From positions 160 to 27,333 of the forward strand of contig PMFP01000064.1 of assembly GCA_003155175.1 (NCBI GenBank): a stretch of 27,174 nt of DNA, in the 5' to 3' direction. Positions 1 through 6,650 of this stretch are shown here, piece by piece (the stretch's first letter is position 1; each line of letters opens with the position of its first letter). The DNA comes from Vulcanimicrobiota bacterium. GTDB lineage: Bacteria; Vulcanimicrobiota; Vulcanimicrobiia; Vulcanimicrobiales; Vulcanimicrobiaceae. The position numbers and the translations under genes are program-made. The notes beneath the pieces were generated by a model that did not search any database, was not told where the DNA came from, and was given only the letters and a program-made list of their open reading frames with translations.

Positions 1-2103
1 CCCGCGCAGCGCGACGCCAACGACAACGGCGTGGCCGTGACCAAATTGCAGTATCAGCACGCCTTTAGCTCGAGTGCCTACTTGCGCGCGTACGCGTACC
101 TGCTCTATTCGAACTGGTTCATCAACGGTCCGAACACGGCCGCGCAGCCCTATTATGGCGCCGAGTTGGCCGAATACCAGATTCCCAATCACACCGGCGG
201 CGCCAATCTCACGTTCACGGACCAGCTCGGCGCCCAAAACCTCATCACGGCGACCGCGAACTACGTGCAGTCGAGCCTGCAGCGCTATTACGTCGGCTAC
301 ATCCATCCAAACTACGGGATCACCAACCTCGTCGGTGCGGACAGCAATTGCGTCGACCCGACGTCGGGCGCGAACGTCCCGTGCTACGGCGCGCTGCAAG
401 GCACGCAAAACGCCGGACTCACACCGGCTCCCGCCCCGGCCGGAGCGCAGTGGCTCGTCACCAACAACCACTTTAACGCTCCGCTCAACCAAGTTCACCC
501 GCGCTTTAGCGGATTTTCGCTCTCCGATCAGTGGCGCCCGAACGATCAACTGACGTTCAACATCGGCGCGCGGCTGGAGAACTTCACGTATCTCTTCGGC
601 GACACGGGAACCAACGATCCCGCGCGCCAGTTCTGGTTCCTGAACTACAACCGCGACTTCTGTGCCGCGAGCAGCACCAGCGTTCCGTTCCAGAACGTCA
701 ACGCAGCCGGCGTTCCGATTCTCGGCCCGTGCCCCGCGGGCACGGAGCACACGAACTTGCAGAACCCCAGCGTGAACTCGTACACCACGTACCGCTTCGA
801 GCCACGGATCGGCTTCACCGACGCACTCAACTCGCTGACCGTCGTCCGCGGCTCGTTCGGCGTCTACGCGCGACCGCCCAATACGTCGTGGGTGCAGTAC
901 AACGTCACCCAGCAAGATCTGCCGACCTACCTCGGCAGCCATTTTTACGCGTACGGCTTCAACACACCCGAACATTACATCTTGCCGGACACGTCGTATA
1001 ACGCGGATCTCTCGCTCGAACAGCGGCTCAAAGGGACCGACGTCACCTTCAAGTTGACGCCGTTCTACCGCGCGACCAAGGACCAGCTCCAGAACTTCTA
1101 TATCGATCCGCAAGGCGGTCTGGAATCCGGACTCAACGTCGGAAACCAAGAGTCGTACGGCGTCGAACTGGCAATACAGAAGGGCGACTTCGCCAAGAAC
1201 GGGGTCGCAGGCGCGTTTTCGTACACGTACACGCACAGCCGGATCAAGTATCAGAACTTTTCCGGAACGAACACGAACGTCATCGATCAGTTGAACGGCT
1301 ACATCTCGCAGTATAATTCGTATACCAGGGCCGGCGGCGGCTCACCGTGCTTCACGCCCGCGACGGGCGGGGGAAGCGGTTCTCCGGCTGCCTGCGGGCC
1401 CGGAACGATCGTGAACCCCTACTACACGGCTGCGGCGCAGCCGCTGTTCGACCGCAACGCCTGGTATCCGACCTACGACGTCATTCCGGGTCCGTTCGCC
1501 GGTTCGAACGGATACGGCGTCCCCAATACGGCCACGCTCATTCTGAACTATCGCCACGACAAGTATGCGATCACGCCGTCGTTCGCGTTCAGCTCGGGCG
1601 CGGAGTACGGATCGCCTACCGTCTGGCCCGGCTACATTCCACAAACCTGCACGGCGTTCGGCCCGGTTCTCGCGAGCGGCGCGCGCGCGGCGGATCCGGC
1701 GAGTTGCACGGACAACGGGAATCTGCCGCTCTTCACGCCCGACCCGTACTCCGGCAAGTTCGACAACCTCGGCGACTTCCAGGAGCCGTGGCGGTTTTCG
1801 ATGAGCCTAGCGCTCGAGTACGACATCTCGCCGAAGGTGACGGCGCACGTCACGCTGACGAATCTCGTGGATGCGTGCGGCCAGCGCGGCTACGCGTGGG
1901 ACAATCCGAACGTCTGCGTCTATGGAGCTTTGCCGTCGGGGATCATGGCGCCGAAGGGAAACTTCTATCCGAACTCCCAAGAGGCGGTCGCGCCCCCGCA
2001 GATGCAGTACCCGTATTCGTATTGGCTCAACAACAACAATACGGGATTCGTGGGGGTGACGATCCCGATGCAAGTCACCTTCGAGGTCCAGTTTAAGCTT
2101 TGA
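1..2103 (+). CDS. TonB-dependent outer-membrane receptor, C-terminal part (5' end outside window)
   Basis: The reading frame is open from the first base, so the start, signal peptide, plug and TonB box lie outside the window; about 700 residues are visible. The visible part is typical of a 22-strand barrel: alternating aromatic and polar strands, long Asn/Gly/Pro-rich loops, TonB-receptor-like stretches such as RFEPRIGFTDAL and YDISPKVTAHVTLTNLVD, and a C-terminus ending EVQFKL. Proteins of this family import siderophores, cobalamin or oligomers across the outer membrane using TonB-ExbBD energy. The substrate cannot be told from sequence. Ten cysteines occur, and all fall in five close pairs within loop-like segments, suggesting disulfide-stapled loops. 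The family call is firm; the ligand is unknown. Confidence 0.9.
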   Translation, partial: PAQRDANDNGVAVTKLQYQHAFSSSAYLRAYAYLLYSNWFINGPNTAAQPYYGAELAEYQIPNHTGGANLTFTDQLGAQNLITATANYVQSSLQRYYVGYIHPNYGITNLVGADSNCVDPTSGANVPCYGALQGTQNAGLTPAPAPAGAQWLVTNNHFNAPLNQVHPRFSGFSLSDQWRPNDQLTFNIGARLENFTYLFGDTGTNDPARQFWFLNYNRDFCAASSTSVPFQNVNAAGVPILGPCPAGTEHTNLQNPSVNSYTTYRFEPRIGFTDALNSLTVVRGSFGVYARPPNTSWVQYNVTQQDLPTYLGSHFYAYGFNTPEHYILPDTSYNADLSLEQRLKGTDVTFKLTPFYRATKDQLQNFYIDPQGGLESGLNVGNQESYGVELAIQKGDFAKNGVAGAFSYTYTHSRIKYQNFSGTNTNVIDQLNGYISQYNSYTRAGGGSPCFTPATGGGSGSPAACGPGTIVNPYYTAAAQPLFDRNAWYPTYDVIPGPFAGSNGYGVPNTATLILNYRHDKYAITPSFAFSSGAEYGSPTVWPGYIPQTCTAFGPVLASGARAADPASCTDNGNLPLFTPDPYSGKFDNLGDFQEPWRFSMSLALEYDISPKVTAHVTLTNLVDACGQRGYAWDNPNVCVYGALPSGIMAPKGNFYPNSQEAVAPPQMQYPYSYWLNNNNTGFVGVTIPMQVTFEVQFKL

Positions 2104-2204
2104 TTAGCCCTTTGGAGGCGTCCGCGGAGGACGATGGGAGTTGGCCGCTCCGCATTGAATCGTTAGGCCCTACGAACTCTTTCTCGTCCAGGAGGTCTTA
2201 CGGA

Positions 2205-2462
2205 ATGGCTAACTCTCTATTCCGCCGTATGGGCGGCCCCGCACTCGTCCTGACCGGTGCGCTCCTCGGCGGAGCGCTTACCGGCGTGGCCATGGCCAAC
2301 CAGCCCCACATGGAGAACGCGCTCTCGGATCTCAACGCCGCGAAAAACCAGCTCTCCGTCGCCGTCGCGGACAAGGGCGGTCACCGCGACAACGCGCTCA
2401 ACCTCGTGAACCAGGCGATCGGCCAAGTCCAGGCCGGCATCGCCTACGCCGGCGGTAAGTAA
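2205..2462 (+). CDS. Small secreted helical protein with a KGGHR motif
   Basis: An 85-residue protein begins at ATG 2205, chosen because a strong Shine-Dalgarno GGAGGT (2191-2196) sits 8 bases upstream; an in-frame start further upstream lacks this. Residues 1-31 form a signal peptide (basic MANSLFRR, then a Gly/Ala/Leu-rich core, with likely cleavage after AMA). The mature part is about 54 residues and predicted helical, containing HMENAL, DKGGHR and QAIGQVQAGIAYA. I recognise this HM...AL...KGGHR...A...QAI..VQ.GI pattern from small exported hypothetical proteins of several Gram-negative phyla; their function is unknown to me. An intrinsic terminator follows, so it is probably monocistronic or the end of a short transcript. 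Confidence 0.85.
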   Translation: MANSLFRRMGGPALVLTGALLGGALTGVAMANQPHMENALSDLNAAKNQLSVAVADKGGHRDNALNLVNQAIGQVQAGIAYAGGK

Positions 2463-2503
2463 GCGAGCACGAACCGCAGGCACGCACCAGGGCCCCGCAA
2501 GGG

Positions 2504-2541
2504 AAGAAGGGGAGCCGCCGCGGCGGCCCCCTCTTTATTTT
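2504..2541 (+). terminator. Intrinsic terminator after the KGGHR-protein gene
   Basis: A perfect 7-bp GC stem, GCCGCCG paired with CGGCGGC, is centred between 2520 and 2521. It extends outward through GGGG/CCCC with one bulged A and is followed by a T-rich tract (CTCTTTATTTT, 2531-2541). It lies about 40 bases after the stop at 2462 on the same strand. The perfect stem leaves little or no loop, so in RNA the inner pairs would open to form one. Confidence 0.8.
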
Positions 2542-2575
2542 GTAACCTGGGGCGGCGCAATCGGTAGAGACACCC

Positions 2576-2869
2576 ATGAAGATCTTCAAGACGCTGTTTT
2601 TGGCCCGCCGTAACCTGGGCCGTGTGCTTCCCCTCATGCGGGACGAGCGCGTCCCCGCGATGCTGAAGATGGGCACGGCGGCCGCCGCCCTGCTGATCAT
2701 TTCGCCCTTGGACATTTTTGGAGACATCCCGGCGCTGGGTTTCGTCGATGACGGCATCTTGCTCGTGCTGCTGCTGACGTGGTTCGTCACGCGGGCGACC
2801 CGGCTCATCGAGAGGACCGCCGCGCCCGTCCGCGACATGGTTCGCGTCGGACCGCCCGCGCTGCGATAG
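2576..2869 (+). CDS. DUF1232 (YkvA-like) small membrane protein
   Basis: This is a 97-residue protein. Residues about 33-72 match the DUF1232 signature: hydrophobic helix, then ISPLDIFGDIPALGFVDDGILLVLLLTWF, which corresponds to the family core SPxDxxPDxxPxxGxxDD. The acidic and Pro residues sit between two hydrophobic segments, so the protein is probably a short inner-membrane hairpin. The biochemical role of the family is not established. The ribosome-binding site before ATG 2576 is weak (GGTAGAG). The gene stands between a terminator and the H1-tail gene, 43 bases upstream of the latter. Confidence 0.85.
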   Translation: MKIFKTLFLARRNLGRVLPLMRDERVPAMLKMGTAAAALLIISPLDIFGDIPALGFVDDGILLVLLLTWFVTRATRLIERTAAPVRDMVRVGPPALR

Positions 2870-2884
2870 AAAACCGCCGCGCTG

Positions 2885-2893
2885 TGGTACACT
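2885..2893 (+). promoter_or_regulatory. Possible extended -10 element
   Basis: TGGTACACT matches an extended -10 (TG-n-TAnnnT). No good -35 is visible about 17 bases upstream. The predicted start point, near 2900, would fall almost on the Shine-Dalgarno of the next gene (GGAGGT, 2900-2905), which weakens the call. Confidence 0.2.
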
Positions 2894-2912
2894 CCGGCTG
2901 GAGGTACTTTAG

Positions 2913-3377
2913 ATGCGCGTGACCTGGAAGCACCACGACAAAGCCGGCCGCCTGACCAAACGCTCAGACTTGCCCGATAGCGTCTTCGCTTTTCCGGACG
3001 ATCGCGCGGAGCCCATGACGAATGCGTCGCACGTTCGCAACGCAATCGCCCGTTTCGACCAAGTCGTCGGCGTCACGGAAGAGCAGCGCAAGCTCGCGTT
3101 CGCCAACATCAAGAAAGCCGCCGAGCACTACGGCGTGGATCTGAAGAAGCACCTGGCGCAGCTCGGCAGCCAGCCGAAAACCGGCCGGAGCGCCGCCGAT
3201 CGAAAAGCCTCCGCCAAGAAAGCCGCCGCAACCCGCAAACGGAGCGCGTCAAGTGCGCCCTCCGCGAAGAAGAAAACGGCCGTCAAGAAGACCGCTCCAG
3301 CAAAGAAGGCCCCGGCCAAGGCGTCCACAACGCGGAAGAAGTCCAGCGCGAAAAAGAAGACGCCCAAGGCCGGATAG
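2913..3377 (+). CDS. DUF6582-like domain fused to a histone-H1-like Lys/Ala-rich tail
   Basis: This is a 154-residue protein with ATG 2913 preceded 7 bases upstream by GGAGGT. Residues 1-80 carry LPDSVFAFP, EPMTNASHVRNAIARFDQV and a helical segment ending HYGVDLKKH. I recognise this as the DUF6582 type of small domain, in which an Asn/Asp-Ala-Ser-His-Val-Arg-Asn-Ala-Ile-Ala-Arg-Phe motif is typical. Residues 88-154 are low complexity, almost entirely Lys, Ala, Ser, Thr, Arg and Pro, with repeated AKK, KKTA and KKAPAK units like the C-terminal tail of histone H1 or bacterial H1-like proteins. The strongly basic tail suggests binding to DNA or RNA, as inference only. The function of the N-terminal domain is unknown to me. 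Confidence 0.8.
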   Translation: MRVTWKHHDKAGRLTKRSDLPDSVFAFPDDRAEPMTNASHVRNAIARFDQVVGVTEEQRKLAFANIKKAAEHYGVDLKKHLAQLGSQPKTGRSAADRKASAKKAAATRKRSASSAPSAKKKTAVKKTAPAKKAPAKASTTRKKSSAKKKTPKAG

Positions 3378-3426
3378 ATCTCGAAAGGCATCATCTGCCC
3401 GTCACGGGTCGCGCCGCCGGAACGGT

Positions 3427-3930
3427 ATGCGGTTGATGAGAATCTCTTGCGCGAGCGCGCTCCTCGCGGCCATCTGCTCGATGGCTACCGCGAACGCAGG
3501 GACGACCGGCGGCGTCTGCGGTCACGTGCTCGCTGAGAACGGCCAACCCGTGGCCGGGGCACTCGTCACTGCCGAAGCCCCCTCGGCCGACGAGAGCCGC
3601 GTGGCGGACAGTACGGGCTGGTATTGCTTCATGTCGCTGCCTCCGGATCACTACGCGCTGGTCTATCGGAGAGCCGGCTGGAATCCCGTCAGCTTGCCAA
3701 CCGATGTCCACGCGAATCAGCAGATTCGCGTGGACGCCACCCTGATGGGAAACGGCAGTCACTTTGGCGGCCGCGCGCGATCGCGGCCTCGTATTTTCTG
3801 GGACGCAGCGTCGTACTGGCCAGCCGAGATCGAGATGCTGGCACCTTTGGCCGCGTCACCGGACTCGATCGCCGGGGCGCTCCGGGCCACTGCGAGCGTC
3901 CAACTCGGATCGGTTCCAGCCCGACCATAG
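3427..3930 (+). CDS. Secreted protein with carboxypeptidase-regulatory-like (beta-sandwich) domain
   Basis: Two starts are possible, ATG 3427 (167 residues) and ATG 3436; neither has a strong ribosome-binding site, and a longer frame upstream would overlap the H1-tail gene. The first 24 residues form a signal peptide (MRLMRISCASALLAA...ATANA). Residues about 27-108 look like a carboxypeptidase D regulatory-like fold: GGVCGHVLAENGQPVAGALVTAEAP, a DSTGWYCFMSLPPDHYALVYR segment, and a final IRVDATL strand. Such domains often stand at the N-terminus of TonB receptors or secreted proteases; here the domain is alone. Residues 109-167 are not recognisable. Export to the periplasm or surface is likely; the role is unknown. 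Confidence 0.7.
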   Translation: MRLMRISCASALLAAICSMATANAGTTGGVCGHVLAENGQPVAGALVTAEAPSADESRVADSTGWYCFMSLPPDHYALVYRRAGWNPVSLPTDVHANQQIRVDATLMGNGSHFGGRARSRPRIFWDAASYWPAEIEMLAPLAASPDSIAGALRATASVQLGSVPARP

Positions 3931-3975
3931 AGAAGCCCAAGGCAAACTGACGCGCCACGTCTAGAGGAGCCGGAT

Positions 3976-4039
3976 CCATCCACAGCAAATCGTATATCCA
4001 CAAACACTAATTTGGTGAGGTAGTATTGCCTGTGGAAAA
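3976..4039 (+). promoter_or_regulatory. Cluster of three DnaA-box-like 9-mers upstream of the recombinase gene
   Basis: The 115-base gap 3931-4045 is visibly richer in A/T than its surroundings. It contains CCATCCACA (3976-3984, 7/9 to the DnaA box TTATCCACA), ATATCCACA (3994-4002, 8/9) and, on the other strand, TTTTCCACA (4039-4031, 8/9). The arms CAAAT (3986-3990) and ATTTG (4010-4014) also form an inverted repeat. This could be a DnaA-responsive regulatory site or chance. No dnaA or dnaN gene is in the window, so calling it an origin would not be justified. Confidence 0.35.
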
Positions 4040-4045
4040 GGGGTC

Positions 4046-4975
4046 GTGAGTTCCTATATCCCGGCCGATCCTACGATTGCGGAGTTCGCCGCCTACCTGC
4101 GCCTCGAGCGCGGCCAGTCGCCTCGCACGTCCGAGGAGTACGCCCGCGACGTCGAGTTGTTCGGGTCGTTCCTAGAGCCGGGGCATCCCAAGACGGCGCC
4201 GTTTTTGAAATTGCGGACCGCGACGGTCTCGGACGTGCGGCGGTTCGTGATGGACCTGATGGGACCGCGGAAATATTCAGCGACCTCGGTGCGCCGCAAG
4301 ATCGCGGCCTTGCGGTCGTATTTCGCGCTTCAGAAACGCGAAGGGCGGCGCGAGGACAATCCCGGTCAGGACGTGCCGCCGCCCAAGGCCGCGAAGCGCC
4401 TGCCCCAAGTCATGTCCGAGCCGGACGTCTCGCGCCTGCTCCGAACCCGGATCGCCGGCAAGACGGACTTTCAGCGGCTGCGCGACGTCGCGATCATGGA
4501 GCTGCTCTACGCCAGCGGCATCCGCCGGGCGGAGCTCGTGGGGCTCAACCTGAGCGACGTGGACTTGGAACGGCGCCGGATGCGCGTCATCGGCAAGGGC
4601 AACAAACAGCGTACGGTCTTTATCAACCATGCGGCCGCCGACGCGATCCGCAACTACCTGGGAGTGCGTCCCCGCACCAGCGACGAGGCGCTGTTTCTGT
4701 CCCGGCGCAAGCAGCGGCTCTCGCACCGGCAGGCCTGGGTCGTGTTTCGGGACTTCGCCCAGCTGGCGGGGCTCACGATGCACGTGACCCCCCACGTCAT
4801 GCGGCACTCGTTCGCGACGCACTTGCTGGAAAATGGCGCCGACATCATGACCATCAAGGAACTGCTGGGACACGAGAGCCTGTCGACGACGCAGATCTAC
4901 ACCAACGTCTCGCTCGAGCACATGCGGCGCAGTTACGAGGAGGCGCACCCGCGCGACCGGACCGAAGAACGCTAA
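4046..4975 (+). CDS. xerC: Tyrosine recombinase XerC/XerD family
   Basis: This is a 309-residue protein, the usual Xer length. Residues 8-100 form the N-terminal SAM-like core-binding domain (EFAAYLRLERGQSPRTSEEYARD). Residues 120-300 form the catalytic domain with a full set of active-site residues: Arg160 (ASGIRRAEL), Lys184 (GKGNKQR), His250 and Arg253 (PHVMRHSFATHLL), His276 (LGHESLSTTQ) and nucleophile Tyr285 (QIYTNVS). Xer proteins resolve chromosome dimers at dif. XerC and XerD cannot be separated safely by eye. The start is GTG 4046 with an AAAAGGGG placed very close; an in-frame ATT at 4025 lies behind GGTGAGGT (4014-4021) and is a less likely alternative. The lipoprotein gene begins one base after the stop, so the two are probably co-translated. 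Confidence 0.9.
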   Translation: MSSYIPADPTIAEFAAYLRLERGQSPRTSEEYARDVELFGSFLEPGHPKTAPFLKLRTATVSDVRRFVMDLMGPRKYSATSVRRKIAALRSYFALQKREGRREDNPGQDVPPPKAAKRLPQVMSEPDVSRLLRTRIAGKTDFQRLRDVAIMELLYASGIRRAELVGLNLSDVDLERRRMRVIGKGNKQRTVFINHAAADAIRNYLGVRPRTSDEALFLSRRKQRLSHRQAWVVFRDFAQLAGLTMHVTPHVMRHSFATHLLENGADIMTIKELLGHESLSTTQIYTNVSLEHMRRSYEEAHPRDRTEER

Positions 4976-4976
4976 G

Positions 4977-5714
4977 ATGAAATTGCCCGTGCGCGTCCTT
5001 CTTCTTCCGCTCGTGCTCGCTTTGGCGGCCGCCTGTGCGGGGTGCTCCGATCGCAAACCGTACTCGACCAGCATGGGCGTGCTCTCGCCGGGGGCGACGT
5101 TGAACGTGCGGATCGCCGCCGGTAGCGTAACCGCCTACGCACCGGCCGTCGGGGATCCGCCCGATCGCTTCACGATCTCCGCGACGGGAACGTCCGACAC
5201 GGACTATCCCGCTCCGCCGGCAATCCGCCCGATGGGCAAGGGCGTTGACGTGACGGCCGGTGCGTTGCAGACGCTGCTGGTGCGCGTCCCCCACGGCGTG
5301 AACTTGAGCGTTGACTCAAAACGGGGCGACGTCTCGGCGACGAACATCGACGGCAACGCGGACGTGCGCGCCGCGCAGGGCAGCGTCCGCATCATGCTTC
5401 CCGAGGGTTACGCGCGCGTGGCCGTCGGGAAGGGCAACGTCAACGTCACGATGGGCGCGGCGTCCTGGCCGGGAACGCTGCCGTTCTCGACCGGCGACGG
5501 CGACGTCGTTCTCTTCGTCAACGAGAACGCGCGGTTCCACATCCGGATACACACGGCCGACGGCTCGATCTTTACCGATTTCGACGTGCGCGGAACGTCG
5601 GCGGGCACGTCGGAAACGATCGACGCAAACGTCAACGGGGGCGGCCCCGGCGGAATCGACGTCGAGGCGGCGCGCGGGAGCATCCGGCTCTTGAAACTCA
5701 GCCCCCAGCCCTAA
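4977..5714 (+). CDS. Lipoprotein with DUF4097-like beta-solenoid domain
   Basis: This is a 245-residue protein. An N-terminal lipoprotein signal is visible, MKLPVRVLLLPLVLALAAAC, with candidate lipidated cysteines Cys20 and Cys23 (AACAGC). The rest is Gly/Asp/Val-rich with short repeating strands (LSVDSKRGDVSATNIDGNADV, RAAQGSVRIMLPEG, GKGNVNVTMG, STGDGDVVLFV, HTADGSIFTDFDVRG, EAARGSIRLLKL). This is the pattern of DUF4097/DUF4098 adhesin-like beta-helical proteins, whose function is mostly unknown. It is probably anchored to the periplasmic face of a membrane. ATG 4977 follows the xerC stop TAA by one base, implying coupled translation. Its stop overlaps the stop of the convergent panE by four bases. 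Confidence 0.8.
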   Translation: MKLPVRVLLLPLVLALAAACAGCSDRKPYSTSMGVLSPGATLNVRIAAGSVTAYAPAVGDPPDRFTISATGTSDTDYPAPPAIRPMGKGVDVTAGALQTLLVRVPHGVNLSVDSKRGDVSATNIDGNADVRAAQGSVRIMLPEGYARVAVGKGNVNVTMGAASWPGTLPFSTGDGDVVLFVNENARFHIRIHTADGSIFTDFDVRGTSAGTSETIDANVNGGGPGGIDVEAARGSIRLLKLSPQP

Positions 5715-6646
5715 CGAAGGGCCTCCATCGCTTTGACGATCCGGACCATGGCGTCGTTGTAGGGCGTCGGGACCCCGGCGCGCCGGCCGTAGGCGACGAT
5801 GGCACCGTTGAGGTGATCGATCTCGCTGGGGTGGCCGGATTCTAAGTCGAAGGCCATCGAGCTCTTGGAATCGGCGCCGACCGAAATGACGAGGCTGACG
5901 TATTGCCAGGGGTTCACGAACGGCAGGTTGATCTTGAGCGCCGCCGCCACCGCTGCCGCTTCTTCTGCCAGGGCCTCGGCCAGATGCGAGGCGTTCGGGT
6001 CCCTCAGGATGGTGCCCGCGTCGCAGTCCAGCACGGCCGAGACGGCGTTGATCGCGGCGTTGGCGACGAGCTTGCCCCAGAGGTGCGGCCGGATGTCGTA
6101 GACGACCGAGGAGCGCAGGCCGCTGCGCGTGAGGAGATCGGCCACGGTCCGCGACGTCGCGTCCGACGCCGACGCCGAGCCGATGATGGTGTTGCCTTCC
6201 TCCGAACTTCGCGCGCGCCCCGGACCGACGGTCAGCGAGGACTCCGTCGTGATGCCCAGGATGATGGGAACCGCGCCCCCGAGGGCGGTCTTGATGGCGG
6301 GCTCGTTGCCCACCCCGTTCTGGAGGGAGACGATGGGCGTCGCCGGGTTGAGCTCGCCTGCGAAGGGTCGCAGCGCGCGCAGCGTGTCCACCGCCTTGAC
6401 GAACAAGAACAGGACCTGCGACGTGTAGAGGTCGCTGGGCGTCGACGTGACGGTGACGGGGCGGGGCGCACCGTCGTTGACTGCCAGTCCGTCTCGTCCG
6501 ATGGCGGAGAGAACGTCGGCGTTGCTGTCCAGGATCGTGACGTCGCACGTTTGGGCCAAGTGATACCCGAACAGCGTGCCCATAGCACCCGCGCCGATCA
6601 GGCCGACTTTGAGACGCTGTGAGTTCACGACCGGGGGATCGTTCAC
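5711..6646 (-). CDS. panE: Ketopantoate reductase (ApbA/PanE family)
   Basis: This protein of about 311 residues reduces 2-dehydropantoate to pantoate with NADPH in coenzyme A synthesis. The N-terminal Rossmann motif is GLIGAGAMG (GxGxxG at residues 18-23). SLQNGVGNE follows. The catalytic Lys lies in LWGKLVANAAINAVSAV, and KSSMAFDLESGHPSEIDHLNG carries the conserved Ser-Ser-Met and Glu-Ile-Asp-x-Leu-Asn-Gly of the C-terminal domain. I chose GTG 6646, which lies four bases beyond the mlaD stop; a longer start at 6694 would overlap mlaD by 44 bases, and GTG 6628 is also possible. Relatives with other substrates exist in this family, so panE is probable but not proven. It is the last gene of the mla cluster, and pantoate synthesis has no obvious link to lipid transport. 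Confidence 0.87.
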   Translation of the reverse strand: MNDPPVVNSQRLKVGLIGAGAMGTLFGYHLAQTCDVTILDSNADVLSAIGRDGLAVNDGAPRPVTVTSTPSDLYTSQVLFLFVKAVDTLRALRPFAGELNPATPIVSLQNGVGNEPAIKTALGGAVPIILGITTESSLTVGPGRARSSEEGNTIIGSASASDATSRTVADLLTRSGLRSSVVYDIRPHLWGKLVANAAINAVSAVLDCDAGTILRDPNASHLAEALAEEAAAVAAALKINLPFVNPWQYVSLVISVGADSKSSMAFDLESGHPSEIDHLNGAIVAYGRRAGVPTPYNDAMVRIVKAMEALR

Positions 6647-6650
6647 GACG

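Noticed and set aside
3986..4014. The inverted repeat CAAAT-N19-ATTTG upstream of xerC as a dif site
   Set aside because: Length is close to a dif site, but the inner arms do not match the known XerC/XerD half-sites, so I cannot support it.
3976..4045. A chromosomal replication origin at the DnaA-box-like cluster
   Set aside because: The region is short, has no dnaA/dnaN nearby, and the gene orientation is convergent and not divergent around it.
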